Shown: positions 53,961 through 63,239 of the stretch, in pieces
How the letters are laid out: each line of letters opens with the position of its first letter
How positions within the stretch are numbered: position 1 is the stretch's first letter
Source: Sedimentisphaerales bacterium
GTDB lineage: Bacteria; Planctomycetota; Phycisphaerae; Sedimentisphaerales; Anaerohalosphaeraceae
Direction: 5' to 3'
Assembly: GCA_028282905.1 (NCBI GenBank)
Contig: JANQGW010000220.1
Span: forward strand, 1-64,000
Length of the DNA: 64,000 nucleotides
Made by a program: the position numbers and the translations under genes
The notes under the pieces: generated by a model
The model's database searches: none
What the model saw: only the letters and a program-made list of their open reading frames with translations
Told to the model about the DNA's origin: nothing

Positions 53961-54508
53961 CACAGCACCCCCCACTCAACCAGCGTCCTGCGAACACACC
54001 GGTAAATCAAATTATGAATACGCCCAAACTGTCGGTAAAAATATTTGTCACTTTTCTCAGAGGAACGGGCAATATCGCTGATGGTCCGGTTGGATTCATA
54101 ACGCATCTTCAGAAGTTTTTTGTCATTGGCTTCCAGCTTTTTTGAACACTCCCGAAGCGCAGTGAGCCGGTCTTCCTGGTTGTCATATTGTTCCATCGCC
54201 GAATCGACAAACTGCTCAAAAAGCTTTTCATCCGACCAAATCGTGTATTTGCTTTTCTTGCGGTAGTAATACTTTGTATTCAGGTAGGCAATTCTCGACC
54301 CCCACGCACCAAAATTCGTCCCCGGCTCAAACTCTTCATACTTCCGCCACATCGTCGCAATGGTTTCCTGCATGATATCATCCGCATCCGCATAATTCGG
54401 CACAAGAACCGCGATATACGCCCTGATTTTGTACTGATGTTCCATCAGGAGACGGAGAAATTCCTCCGTGCGGATGCTGTTATTATCTTGTTCCGGATTT
54501 ATGGACAT
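53960..54508 (-). CDS. ECF sigma factor (planctomycete FecR-associated type)
   Basis: A 182-residue ECF sigma factor. Region 2: A-D-A-D-D-I-M-Q-E-T-I-A-T-M-W near residue 41, and W-G-S-R-I-A-Y near 69. Region 4: L-L-K-M-R-Y-E-S-N-R-T-I-S-D-I-A-R near 129-146. The pattern R-I-H-N-L-I-Y-R-C-V-R-R close to the end is seen in the Rhodopirellula-type sigma family. Its stop codon overlaps the FecR start, so the two form a pair. It is expected to drive the local surface and glycan genes when the FecR protein releases it, although no promoter motif could be assigned. Confidence 0.9.
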   Translation of the reverse strand: MSINPEQDNNSIRTEEFLRLLMEHQYKIRAYIAVLVPNYADADDIMQETIATMWRKYEEFEPGTNFGAWGSRIAYLNTKYYYRKKSKYTIWSDEKLFEQFVDSAMEQYDNQEDRLTALRECSKKLEANDKKLLKMRYESNRTISDIARSSEKSDKYFYRQFGRIHNLIYRCVRRTLVEWGVL

Positions 54509-54883
54509 TAGAATTCGCCATCTTAAAACCTGTTATTTTTGATGCCTGACTACCTTAATACGACAGCAAAAACTCGTTTTCCCGCACTTTTTGAAAAAAG
54601 TTTTATAAAATCAGGCAGACGCTCTACTATAAAAAAGCACAAAAATATCACATTTTCAAGATACAACGATCCGAGTTACTGTGTTTATTGAGCAGCAAAA
54701 CACCGTTTTCACCACAAACTTAGAAGAATCAACACAGCACGTACAGTCGATACAGAATATTATTTATCGAAAACTAAGGTTTATGTATACCATTGATCAA
54801 TATCGGTGATTCCACTTAATGGGGGGAGTATTAAGGCATGGAATGCCAATGGCAATATCAGCCTTATCGAGCATTCGCAACTG
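54509..54883. other. 375-bp gap upstream of the sigma/FecR pair
   Basis: AT-rich with no credible gene. It contains a short dyad acttttt-ga-aaaaagt (54586-54601) near the sigma gene start and a small hairpin ggcatggaatgcc (54835-54847) just after the upstream pseudopilin gene, which might end its transcript. By position it holds the promoter of the sigma/FecR/pseudopilin unit. No -35/-10 pair was convincing. Confidence 0.5.
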
Positions 54884-55726
54884 TTATCTGGGCAATTCCA
54901 CTTCTCTGGGGCCAAAATTCTTGTGCCATCTCAGCATCCACAGCTTTTCCAGCTTCACCTTTTCCGTACTGCCGTCCACAAACCCGATGTTGACTCCCAT
55001 GCTGTGCCGGTCGAGACAGAACCGTTTCATAAAGGCAGCCGGCGAATGTTCCAGGGACAACATATCAGATTCAAGCTCCCAAGCCTGCGGAACCAGGCTT
55101 TCAGCATACGGCCATGAACCCACCCACGCCGCGTCACTAAAGACCGGCACCCGGCCGTTCGCTTCTGTAAAGCGGGCAAAAAAGTTGTTTTGATCGGCTT
55201 CGGCAATGTTGGGCGGCTGCGACCAACTGCCCTTCGGTGTCAGCCACATATTCATCCCGAAACTGCCTTCCGTCCCCACAAACTCCCAGGTATATAACGC
55301 ACTGCCGGAACCGGACGTTCTCGGATCAGGATCTTTGGTGACCGGACATCGCAGCACTTCCATTGTGCCGGAACTGTCGCCGGCGTTCACATTCGATTTG
55401 TCCGCGAATTCACTGGCATTCAGATAAGGAGCGATTTTGTAGTACCAATATTCATATTTCGCGTCAATCACAGGAAACAAAAGTCCCTCATGGTCATCGG
55501 CATACAAGCGAGTTCCCAGGGTAAGCTGACGGACACGTGTCGCACAGACCATCGCCCTGGCCTGATTCTTCACTTTCTTCAATGCCGGCATAATGATCGC
55601 CATCAACAAAGCGATAATCGCAATAACCACCAGCAGTTCAATAAGCGTAAACCCTGATTTTGAATAACGTGTTGCTGCCTTTCTTTGATGTCCAGAAGAA
55701 TTCATATTTATTGCTATGATTTTCAT
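54884..55726 (-). CDS. pseudopilin-like protein (second, near GH2)
   Basis: A 280-residue protein. The prepilin motif S-G-F-T-L-I-E-L-L-V-V has cleavage after Gly25 and Glu at +5. The hydrophobic helix is nearly the same as in the protein at 51333. The C-terminal marker is I-G-F-V-D-G-S-T-E. The ATG 55724-55726 has GAGGAAG seven bases upstream; a GTG at 55783 would add residues inside the end of the GH2 gene. It follows the GH2 gene on the same strand and is probably co-transcribed with it. Confidence 0.85.
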   Translation of the reverse strand: MKIIAINMNSSGHQRKAATRYSKSGFTLIELLVVIAIIALLMAIIMPALKKVKNQARAMVCATRVRQLTLGTRLYADDHEGLLFPVIDAKYEYWYYKIAPYLNASEFADKSNVNAGDSSGTMEVLRCPVTKDPDPRTSGSGSALYTWEFVGTEGSFGMNMWLTPKGSWSQPPNIAEADQNNFFARFTEANGRVPVFSDAAWVGSWPYAESLVPQAWELESDMLSLEHSPAAFMKRFCLDRHSMGVNIGFVDGSTEKVKLEKLWMLRWHKNFGPREVELPR

Positions 55727-55782
55727 TGAACTTCCTCTTATCTTAGCTTCAAACAAACCAATAACCATTGAAGGCATCAACA

Positions 55783-58700
55783 CTAATGGCCCAACCCGAT
55801 AAACCGAATCGAACCGCGGATTTTGTCACCCGGCTTTAGGGGTTTATCTTCGAGAGCCGCATGTCCGCGGAAAAACCGTTCAGAACCGGGGTTATTGTAT
55901 TCAGCGATCAGCATCCGCGTTGTATCCCCGTCAACCCAGCAGCGAACATGTTGACTGCCGTCCGATACAACTATCGGTCCTTCAGTTTTGGTGTTTTTTA
56001 GATAAGCATGAATAATGTTTTCTTTCGTTGAACGAAAATCATTGGTTCCCAGTTCATTCGTATCATGCCGCCAGGGATAATCCGGCTCAGCAACCGGGCC
56101 GGCAGTGCCGGAAAATTCAGCCCCGACAAACGCATTGGCGACACCTTCCAAACGGGCAATATGATCTGCGGGATAAACGCTCCACATCCCCTTTCGCTTC
56201 CAGTGCAGTTGATTGAAGCTGCCGGGAAAAGTCATAACCATCCCGTATTGGCGAGGATTAACAGCAGCGGTCAACTCATACTCATAATTAATAACCACCC
56301 CCCCGCTCGCATCAACTGTCAGGGCATAGCCGCCTTTGGCAATGTCATAGACATCAGTAACGCTAATCACTGCAGCAGTATCTTTCTGCGTCAGCGACAC
56401 ACTTTCAACCTTTCGGCCGGAACGGATGGACGTATCCGAAGAAACAGGTTTCATCTGTTTTGTCATTTGCGTATCACCGGCACTGTTCAGCGCCAGAATC
56501 ATTAATTCCGGACCCGCACCAAGAACAGTACTGCCGGTCTTGGTCATCCCGGAAATCTGGCCTGCATGCTTATCAAATGTTACGACAAAATCGCCGGCTG
56601 TAACGATGATCTGGTTATCATTGGATTGAACATCAACCTTATCAGTGCCCGTTTTTACAATCCGGTTTTGTATTAATTCCGGTTTGCCAATCGGCAGGCA
56701 ATACTCATCAACAAGAAAGCCCAATGGTGAATGGAACTGCAGATGAATTGTCTTTCCCTCTAAATCAGACACATCTGTACGGATTGCCATTTTCCCCTTG
56801 GTTCGCGGAGCAATATCAGCAATCGCCTTGCCTTCGTTGTCGCCGATCTTCCAGCGAATGTCTAACTCACTGATATTCGTGAAGTTGTGGCGGTTTTCCA
56901 GCGGAATCATAAGGGTTGTGCCGGCTCCGGGAACATCGATAGTATCAACACTGATCCGGACAGGCGAATAGACCTTCTTGGCATGCCAGTGTTCGGGTTT
57001 GCGGCGGCGCCAGCCGTCAATCGGTCCCCAGGTACCATAGCCCACGGTATGCCCGCTCGGAAGATGAAACGTGTCATCCACGCCGGACCAGAGCGCGCCG
57101 CCCAATATGGCTTTAGTTGCGTACATCTTATCCCACATCGTCTTAAAACCACGTCCCCAAGCATCCCGCAAGCCCGGATCGGTCCACAACTCATAGCGGT
57201 TGTAGGCATCCAGGTGACAATATTCGCCGAACCACATGGGACGTTTGGAATCTGAAAAATTCTTTGCGCCATTGGGGCCGGGATAGTGATGATTTGCGAT
57301 ATCCGTCGAACTGCCGTTATTGTTCCACTGGCCGGCTGATTGGTCGTGGAACGTAAAGGGCCGGCTTGGATCATACTCACGAGCCGTGTCATAGGAATGC
57401 TGGAAATTGGGGCCCCAGGCTGACTCATTGGCAAGGGACCAGAAGATGATGCTCGGATGGCTGCGGTCGCGTTCGATCATCTCAAGGGCGCTTCGGACAA
57501 TAATCTCCCGGTAGTGTTCACTTTGAGGATTCCATTTTTTCCATATCCCGTTGGCGCCGTGGCCCACCCAGCAAATCGCGGCCTCTTCTTCAACAAAAAC
57601 ACCCAATTCGTCACACAAATCGATAAACTCCTCAGCAGGCGGATAATGAGATGTGCGGATGAGATTGCAGTTCGCCTCACGGAATAGTTCAACATCAGCT
57701 CGCCATTGATCCATCGTCAGGCTGCGCCCACGTTTTGGATGCACCTCATGGCGATTGCTGGCCCGAAGCTTCACCGGATAGTTATTGACAAACAGCTCGT
57801 TACCCCGCACCTCAACCTGCCTGAAACCAAAACGTCGTTCAATTGTCTGGAAAGTCTTAAATCCTTTCGTGATTTTACATTGAAGCACATACAGGTTCGG
57901 ATGCTCATTGTCCCACTTATCCGGAGAATCAACTTCAATTTCAATGTTTTCATTCAGCCATTGACCAGCATCAAGGTTCGGTAATTCAAAATGTTTTCTT
58001 TTAAGCTTGACAGTTTTCCGGCTCGGCCATTTCATCAGGGAAAATTTCAGTTTGGCTCCCTCCAGTACCGAATCGGTTTGGTTATTAATCTTCATCGCAA
58101 TCTGCATCGTCGCATCATCAAATTCCTTGTCGAATTCTGTTGTTACATGATACGATTGGACATTCACCGGTGGGACAGCAAACAGGGTAACCTTGCGGAC
58201 AATGCCGCCCAGTGGATGAACCGCGTATTGTGATGCACTGCCGAGAATATCCGACAGCGATTCGCTGGTCACCGCTACTGCTAAGGTATTTTCAGCCCCA
58301 AATTGGACTGCGTCGGTAATGTCAATCTCGAATGGTGTAAAACCGCCTTCATGAGAACCAACCCGCTTACCGTTTACATAGACATCGGCCATGCTGAAGA
58401 CCGCATCAAAGCGAAGCTTGACCTGTTTATCGCCCCATCGCTTCGGAATCTCAAATGACCGCACATACCCCGCCGCCGTTTCCGGAACAACCTCAAAGCC
58501 CTGCATGACCCATTCGCCGGGCACCTCGATATCCGACCACGCAGCACTCACTTTCGATTGCTTCCAGAAATCCGCCGGCGGCGCTTCATTAAATTTCCAA
58601 GTCCCGTTCAGCAACAGCATGTCTATCGGCTTTCCTTTTTTATTTACCGAAGACCGAGAAAGCCCCATACGTTCAAGAATGGCACTCGCGTCAAAACCGG

Positions 58701-59232
58701 TCTTTTTCAAAGGCGTCGAATCGCTCGAATACACGTCCAATGTTGAAACAACCGCATTGGGACCAGCCAGTTTTGTAACATTCACCTGAATTTTACCATC
58801 AGCATAGACAGACTTATCCAGCGTATAAGTTCGCTCAATAATCTTTGATTTCGGAAGAGACAGTTTCTCTTCCAGCACCACATCATCAACACCGACACTC
58901 TGAACTCGCAGCGCATCATCCGAAAGAAAACGAAAGGCCAGTACATAAGTCTCATTGGACTTCAGCCCATCAAACGAGAAGACAACCGTCTCCCCAAAAG
59001 CTGCTGTGCGGGCAGGGTCATTCTTGCCAACAGAGCTTTCCGGAACCGCATCTACCGGATACGTCCACATACCGCCAATAACCAGATTAGGCTGCGTCGT
59101 AATATTACCGCAATTGTTTGAACTAACCTTATGTAAGCCTTCCAGCGGTGATGTCGCAGCAGTTACCACTGAAACCAGTACACAAAAACAAAATAACATG
59201 ACTACCTGACCGATCATACGAGATTTTTTCAT
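55783..59232 (-). CDS. secreted GH2-family beta-glycosidase
   Basis: The 1149-residue protein has a signal peptide (M-K-K-S-R-M-I, hydrophobic to about residue 26). About 30-170 is a beta-sandwich that may be a binding module. About 200-390 is the GH2 sugar-binding domain (W-K-F-N-E-A-P-P, V-P-G-E-W, V-Y-V-N-G-K-R-V-G), followed by an Ig-like domain to about 480 and the TIM barrel to about 720. The acid/base is in N-E-S-A-W-G (Asn602, Glu603). The likely nucleophile is Glu670 in W-F-G-E-Y. It resembles beta-galactosidases. C-terminal beta domains follow. ATG 59230-59232 has AGGAAAG upstream; the open frame to 59385 overlaps the neighbour's coding region and is unlikely. It lies 40 bases after the UroD-like gene. 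Confidence 0.9.
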   Translation of the reverse strand: MKKSRMIGQVVMLFCFCVLVSVVTAATSPLEGLHKVSSNNCGNITTQPNLVIGGMWTYPVDAVPESSVGKNDPARTAAFGETVVFSFDGLKSNETYVLAFRFLSDDALRVQSVGVDDVVLEEKLSLPKSKIIERTYTLDKSVYADGKIQVNVTKLAGPNAVVSTLDVYSSDSTPLKKTGFDASAILERMGLSRSSVNKKGKPIDMLLLNGTWKFNEAPPADFWKQSKVSAAWSDIEVPGEWVMQGFEVVPETAAGYVRSFEIPKRWGDKQVKLRFDAVFSMADVYVNGKRVGSHEGGFTPFEIDITDAVQFGAENTLAVAVTSESLSDILGSASQYAVHPLGGIVRKVTLFAVPPVNVQSYHVTTEFDKEFDDATMQIAMKINNQTDSVLEGAKLKFSLMKWPSRKTVKLKRKHFELPNLDAGQWLNENIEIEVDSPDKWDNEHPNLYVLQCKITKGFKTFQTIERRFGFRQVEVRGNELFVNNYPVKLRASNRHEVHPKRGRSLTMDQWRADVELFREANCNLIRTSHYPPAEEFIDLCDELGVFVEEEAAICWVGHGANGIWKKWNPQSEHYREIIVRSALEMIERDRSHPSIIFWSLANESAWGPNFQHSYDTAREYDPSRPFTFHDQSAGQWNNNGSSTDIANHHYPGPNGAKNFSDSKRPMWFGEYCHLDAYNRYELWTDPGLRDAWGRGFKTMWDKMYATKAILGGALWSGVDDTFHLPSGHTVGYGTWGPIDGWRRRKPEHWHAKKVYSPVRISVDTIDVPGAGTTLMIPLENRHNFTNISELDIRWKIGDNEGKAIADIAPRTKGKMAIRTDVSDLEGKTIHLQFHSPLGFLVDEYCLPIGKPELIQNRIVKTGTDKVDVQSNDNQIIVTAGDFVVTFDKHAGQISGMTKTGSTVLGAGPELMILALNSAGDTQMTKQMKPVSSDTSIRSGRKVESVSLTQKDTAAVISVTDVYDIAKGGYALTVDASGGVVINYEYELTAAVNPRQYGMVMTFPGSFNQLHWKRKGMWSVYPADHIARLEGVANAFVGAEFSGTAGPVAEPDYPWRHDTNELGTNDFRSTKENIIHAYLKNTKTEGPIVVSDGSQHVRCWVDGDTTRMLIAEYNNPGSERFFRGHAALEDKPLKPGDKIRGSIRFIGLGH

Positions 59233-59272
59233 TGTTGACTTTCCTGCTTTAAAGTTAATTGTACGTTTATTC

Positions 59273-60304
59273 TCAGTGAGTTCCGGCGGTTTCATAAAAT
59301 GCCCGGATGTTCTCAAGCGATGTATCAGCCTGGATATGATGCGCGGGAGCGAGAATATAGCCGCCCCCTTTACCCAGTTCGGCAATCAGTTTCTTAACGG
59401 CATTTCTCACATCTTCAACAGTTCCAAAAGGCATCACACGCTGAACGCACAGCCCGCCAAAAAGCGCCAGATGTTTTCCATACCGCTTTTTGATTTCAAA
59501 CGGATCAATCGCCATCGGCTGCAAAGGATTTAAAACATCCAATCCGATTTCAATCATATCATCCAGAATCTCAGTACATTGTCCGCAGCTGTGATAAGCA
59601 ATCTTGATATTTGGATTGAGTTTTTTGCATTCGGCAAAAAGTTCGGCGTACCGTCCCTTAAAAAAACGCCGCCACATACCAATCGACATCATCATCCCCG
59701 TCTGCATCGAAATATCATCACCAAACCAGACCATATCCGCCCCCAGTTCGATATATTTTCGTGCGGCATTCAGCGGAAACTGCATGACCTTGTCCATCAG
59801 CCTTTCAGCATATTCAGGCTCTAACGCCATATCCATCATAAAGGTATCCAGTCCACGCAGATACCAGCAGGCCTCGAAAATACTGATTTGAGAAGAACCG
59901 ATCATCCATTTTTCATCGCCGTATAATTTCTTTTTTGCACGAAAATCATCGTATTGAGAGTCCTCACAGGGATCGGGAATTTCAAACTCATCCAGTTTGC
60001 CGCGATCACCGGACAGCGGATGCTCGGCAATCTCGGTATAAACGCCGGAATCGTTTTTGACATATCGCCACCGAATCCCCCAGGCGTCCGTATATTCCGG
60101 TTCCGGCTGACCATAGAAACTCATCTCCAGCCCCGCACAACACTTCACCATATCATTGCCTAACGCAACACCAATGTCCATTTCCGAAGTATCGATATCG
60201 CTTCGCAGCCGCTGTTCAATCTCCGGCACAAAGGACGCAAACACCGGCGTTCTGTCCGGCTGCTCAAAATTAAGTGCCATTTCAACACGTTCTCTGGAAT
60301 TCAC
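59273..60304 (-). CDS. UroD/MtaA-like methyltransferase-family protein
   Basis: A 343-residue soluble protein of the uroporphyrinogen decarboxylase/methylcobamide:CoM methyltransferase superfamily. M-N-S-R-E-R-V-E-M-A-L-N opens as in this group. The zinc site is probably Y-H-S-C-G-Q-C near residue 237, and F-G-G-L-C-V-Q near 277 is also conserved. True UroD lacks such Cys clusters, so heme synthesis is unlikely. Related proteins are common next to glycosidase genes in planctomycetes, and may handle methylated sugars or methyl groups released from glycans; this is inference. It is first in a likely operon with GH2 and the pseudopilin, divergent from the regulator gene. Confidence 0.8.
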   Translation of the reverse strand: MNSRERVEMALNFEQPDRTPVFASFVPEIEQRLRSDIDTSEMDIGVALGNDMVKCCAGLEMSFYGQPEPEYTDAWGIRWRYVKNDSGVYTEIAEHPLSGDRGKLDEFEIPDPCEDSQYDDFRAKKKLYGDEKWMIGSSQISIFEACWYLRGLDTFMMDMALEPEYAERLMDKVMQFPLNAARKYIELGADMVWFGDDISMQTGMMMSIGMWRRFFKGRYAELFAECKKLNPNIKIAYHSCGQCTEILDDMIEIGLDVLNPLQPMAIDPFEIKKRYGKHLALFGGLCVQRVMPFGTVEDVRNAVKKLIAELGKGGGYILAPAHHIQADTSLENIRAFYETAGTH

Positions 60305-60436
60305 AATTTGTATCCCTAAAAATCACAAACAACAACTCACCAATCCATCGATATGGGCCGATGATGATTATCGCATATAAAAAAGACAAAAGAACGCCAG
60401 TTTACGCAAAACAACCGCCATTATGCGCATATCAAC

Positions 60437-60464
60437 TTGTTCTTTTAAATATATTTCATATAAT
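60437..60464 (+). promoter_or_regulatory. candidate sigma-70-type promoter for the XylR-like gene
   Basis: TTGTTC (60437-60442) and TATAAT (60459-60464) are separated by 16 bases, an acceptable sigma-70 pair on the plus strand, about 75 bases before the regulator ATG. The perfect 8-base palindrome atgcgcat at 60423-60430 just upstream might be an operator half. Confidence 0.55.
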
Positions 60465-60540
60465 AGAGCTTAATCAAGAGATTTGACTCCTTGTGATTTC
60501 CGAACGTTTTTTGGCCACTATTCACCAGAATAATTGTATC

Positions 60541-61716
60541 ATGAAAATTCCAAAAGTAATATTGCGTATTGAAACCTCAAGAGCCTGCGGCAGAGGAATT
60601 CTTTTGGGTGTCAGCAAATATTGTCGCTTGTTCAGCCAATGGCGTCTTACTCAGAAAATGCCCTTTTACTTCGATTCCGCCAGCTTTAGTGATAACCCGT
60701 CCCGGCCGGAAAACTGGATGGCCGACGGCATGATAGTCGCCCGCCCCGACATTCCCAAAGCTGTCAGAGAAATCGGTCTTCCCGTTATTGGAATTGATGT
60801 ACTGGAACCTGTTGCCGATATGCCGAATATTGTCGGCGACAATGATTCCATTGCGGAAATGGGCCTCAAACATTTCATAGACCGCGGTTTTTCACGATTG
60901 GCCTACTGTGAATTTAAAGGCATTCCATGGGCGATTGAACGAGGCACAAAATTCATCGCCGTCGCCAAAGAAAAAGGGCTGGAAATTGTGAAATACACCG
61001 TAGGAGACAGCACCGGCAGATTCTCGTGGGACGAAGAACTCAATGCAATTGGAGCCTGGCTCAAAAGCATGCAATATCCCCTCGGAATATTCGCCTGCAA
61101 TGACGACTGCGCCAAACTCATCAGTGCGGCCTGCCAGGCGGCCAATGTACGCTGTCCCGAAGAGGTGGCAATCTTAGGCGCCGATAACGACGAAATGATC
61201 TGTCTGCCGAACGACCCGCCGCTGTCAAGCATTGTGCTGGACTTTGAAAAGGCCGGTTTTGAAGCCGCGGGTTTGCTGGATCGGATCATGAAAGACCAGG
61301 AAAAATCCGCCTCTCAAAGAATCGTCCTTCATCCAACCCATGTCGAAACACGAAAATCGACGGACGTTCTCGCAGTTAAAGATAACGAGGTGGCCGCCGC
61401 ATTGCAGTATATCCGGGACCACGCCGATCAGGCGATTGGTGTACCGGATGTAGTTGAAGCATCTTCTCTGTCACGCCGGGGATTAGAATGCCGCTTTAAA
61501 GCGGTTCTGGGAAAGTCGATCAATCGGATAATCCGACAGCAGCGGGCGGAAAAGGTTTCAAAGCTGCTCATCGAAACCAACCTGCCCATATCGCAAATTG
61601 CCTACAAACTTGGTTTTACAGACATTGAGCATATCAGCCGCTTTTTTCGAAGTATCAAGCAAATGAGTCCTTCCGAATTCCGAAAGCAGTATGGGCGTTA
61701 CTCTATTGGTAGCTGA
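60541..61716 (+). CDS. XylR-type regulator (LacI-like sensor, AraC HTH)
   Basis: A 391-residue transcription factor. Residues about 1-275 are a periplasmic-binding-protein-like sugar sensor opening with I-L-R-I-E-T-S-R-A-C-G-R-G-I-L, as in E. coli XylR, and containing A-I-L-G-A-D-N-D. About 285-390 is an AraC-type DNA-binding domain with both helix-turn-helix parts (S-L-S-R-R-G-L-E and I-A-Y-K-L-G-F-T-D-I-E-H-I-S-R-F-F-R). It probably senses a sugar such as xylose or arabinose and controls the divergent UroD-like/GH2 operon. The ATG 60541 fits the family start; a GTG at 60493 is in frame. The intergenic region has AT-rich promoter-like sequence. Confidence 0.92.
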   Translation: MKIPKVILRIETSRACGRGILLGVSKYCRLFSQWRLTQKMPFYFDSASFSDNPSRPENWMADGMIVARPDIPKAVREIGLPVIGIDVLEPVADMPNIVGDNDSIAEMGLKHFIDRGFSRLAYCEFKGIPWAIERGTKFIAVAKEKGLEIVKYTVGDSTGRFSWDEELNAIGAWLKSMQYPLGIFACNDDCAKLISAACQAANVRCPEEVAILGADNDEMICLPNDPPLSSIVLDFEKAGFEAAGLLDRIMKDQEKSASQRIVLHPTHVETRKSTDVLAVKDNEVAAALQYIRDHADQAIGVPDVVEASSLSRRGLECRFKAVLGKSINRIIRQQRAEKVSKLLIETNLPISQIAYKLGFTDIEHISRFFRSIKQMSPSEFRKQYGRYSIGS

Positions 61717-61768
61717 GCGATGATGCCGCCCGTTAAAGAGTGTTGAGACAAAAAGCGAAACCATATTA

Positions 61769-62242
61769 TTATGCTATCGCTGCAGTAAGATACTCCGGCG
61801 CGTTTTGAATGATGATCTTGCGCTGTGTCTCAGCCACGTGCTCTAATCGCAGTTCGATACAGCCAAAGCCCTCCATTGCTCCGGCGACTTTATCGGCCCA
61901 TTCCACCAGCACCACCGAATCGGGGCGGCAGTACTCCTCAAAGCCCAGCGCCTCAAATTCGGCGAGGCTTTCAATACGGTAAGCATCTATATGATAGATA
62001 TGGATCAGCCCCTCGCGGCCGAAATACTCGTTGACCATCACAAATGTCGGGCTGTTGACCTGGTCCGGGTCGTGCGCCTCCAGTCCCAGCGAAATGCCTT
62101 TAATCAGATGCGTCTTGCCGGTTCCGAGGTTGCCCACCAGCGCAAAGACCTCGCCGCCGCGCAAAGAAGCCCCGATCTGCTTGCCCAACTCAACCGTCTC
62201 AACCGCACTATTAGTAACAATCTCAATCATTCGTTCACTCAT
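61769..62242 (-). CDS. tsaE: tRNA threonylcarbamoyladenosine protein TsaE
   Basis: TsaE is the ATPase that works with TsaB and TsaD in the last step of t6A tRNA modification. P-loop G-N-L-G-T-G-K-T near residue 37 from the chosen start, S-P-T-F-V-M-V-N-E-Y near 63, and V-E-W-A-D-K near 112 are the family hallmarks. Length is 157 residues. ATG 62240-62242 is used; an ATG at 62254 and one at 62230 are also in frame, and no clear ribosome site decides. The Sua5 domain of the same pathway is at 19.4-20.5 kb. It converges with the regulator gene. Confidence 0.93.
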   Translation of the reverse strand: MSERMIEIVTNSAVETVELGKQIGASLRGGEVFALVGNLGTGKTHLIKGISLGLEAHDPDQVNSPTFVMVNEYFGREGLIHIYHIDAYRIESLAEFEALGFEEYCRPDSVVLVEWADKVAGAMEGFGCIELRLEHVAETQRKIIIQNAPEYLTAAIA

Positions 62243-62271
62243 AACATTAATCAATCATCATTCATCAATAA

Positions 62272-63189
62272 TCAATTTCCAAGGTGGTCGTAGCCGCCTG
62301 CCGGCACATCCACGATCCGACCGTCTGTCAGCCGGTTTTGAATCTTGCCGCTGTCGGTAATTTTGCCAACCGGCAGGACTGTCACATCGTCCAAATCCTT
62401 AATTTTCTTGTATTCTGCCGGACTGAGCGTAAACAGCAGCTCAAAATCCTCACCATCATAAAAGACCGCGGTCATCGGGTCATCCGTTTTTTTGGCCGCT
62501 TCGGAAATCGGCAATTGTGCGGCTTCCAGCAGTGCCCCGACTCCGCTTTGAGTACAAATCCGGTTCAAATCAGTCACCAGCCCATCCGTTATATCCATCA
62601 TCGCGTGGATGGTCGCCGCTTTGGTCAAGACAAGCGCCTCGGCTACCCGCGGCGTGAAATGCAGGTGCTTGCCGTGCAGCGAACCGCCCAGCGGGCCGGT
62701 CACGCAGATAATATCACCGACCTGTGCCCCGCTTCGCCGCACCGGCGGGTGGTGGCCGCTCGGTTTGCTGAGCATGGTCACGTTGATCGCGAAACTTTCC
62801 GCGTTCTCTTTCCATTTCGTAATATCGCCGCCGATCAGCTCACAGCCGAAACGCTGCCCCGCATCGACCACGCCCGCGTGAATCCGCCGGAGTTCATCGG
62901 CCCCGAAATCCGTCGGCAAGGCCACCGCGACGACTGCACAAACCGGAATGGTCGCCATTGCCGCACAATCGCTCAAACTGGCTGCCATCGCCTTGTAACA
63001 GGCCTCTTCCAGCGTACAGACAGACAGGTCGAAATGCGTGCCATCCAGCAGCATATCGGTTGTCACCAGCAGCGTCCCGTCCGCCCCGGCTCGAATCTGG
63101 GCCATATCATCGCCGATGCCGATGGGAAACGCGGAAGCATCGGCATTGCTTTGTGCGGCGAACCAGGATGTTATGTTGTCTTCATGCAT
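62272..63189 (-). CDS. thiL: thiamine-monophosphate kinase
   Basis: ThiL phosphorylates thiamine monophosphate to the diphosphate coenzyme. The sequence has G-I-G-D-D-M-A near residue 24, D-M-L-L-D-G-T-H-F near 45, S-L-S-D-C-A-A-M near 71, G-G-D-I-T near 119 and D-I-T-D-G-L near 201, which are typical of the ThiL/PurM-like fold. 305 residues is slightly shorter than E. coli ThiL. The product is the coenzyme of AceE encoded at 22-25 kb. It is downstream of argH and the four-helix-bundle gene and 29 bases upstream of tsaE. Confidence 0.93.
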   Translation of the reverse strand: MHEDNITSWFAAQSNADASAFPIGIGDDMAQIRAGADGTLLVTTDMLLDGTHFDLSVCTLEEACYKAMAASLSDCAAMATIPVCAVVAVALPTDFGADELRRIHAGVVDAGQRFGCELIGGDITKWKENAESFAINVTMLSKPSGHHPPVRRSGAQVGDIICVTGPLGGSLHGKHLHFTPRVAEALVLTKAATIHAMMDITDGLVTDLNRICTQSGVGALLEAAQLPISEAAKKTDDPMTAVFYDGEDFELLFTLSPAEYKKIKDLDDVTVLPVGKITDSGKIQNRLTDGRIVDVPAGGYDHLGN

Positions 63190-63198
63190 AGTTTTATT

Positions 63199-63239
63199 AA
63201 GAATACAGGAATACGAGAATTCAAGGACTCAAGAATTCT
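63199..63239. repeat. left flank repeat of the four-helix gene
   Basis: Contains aagaatacaggaatacgaga then attcaaggactcaagaattc. On the opposite strand an imperfect copy is found at 63601-63640, so the gene in between is flanked by inverted repeats. Confidence 0.7.
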
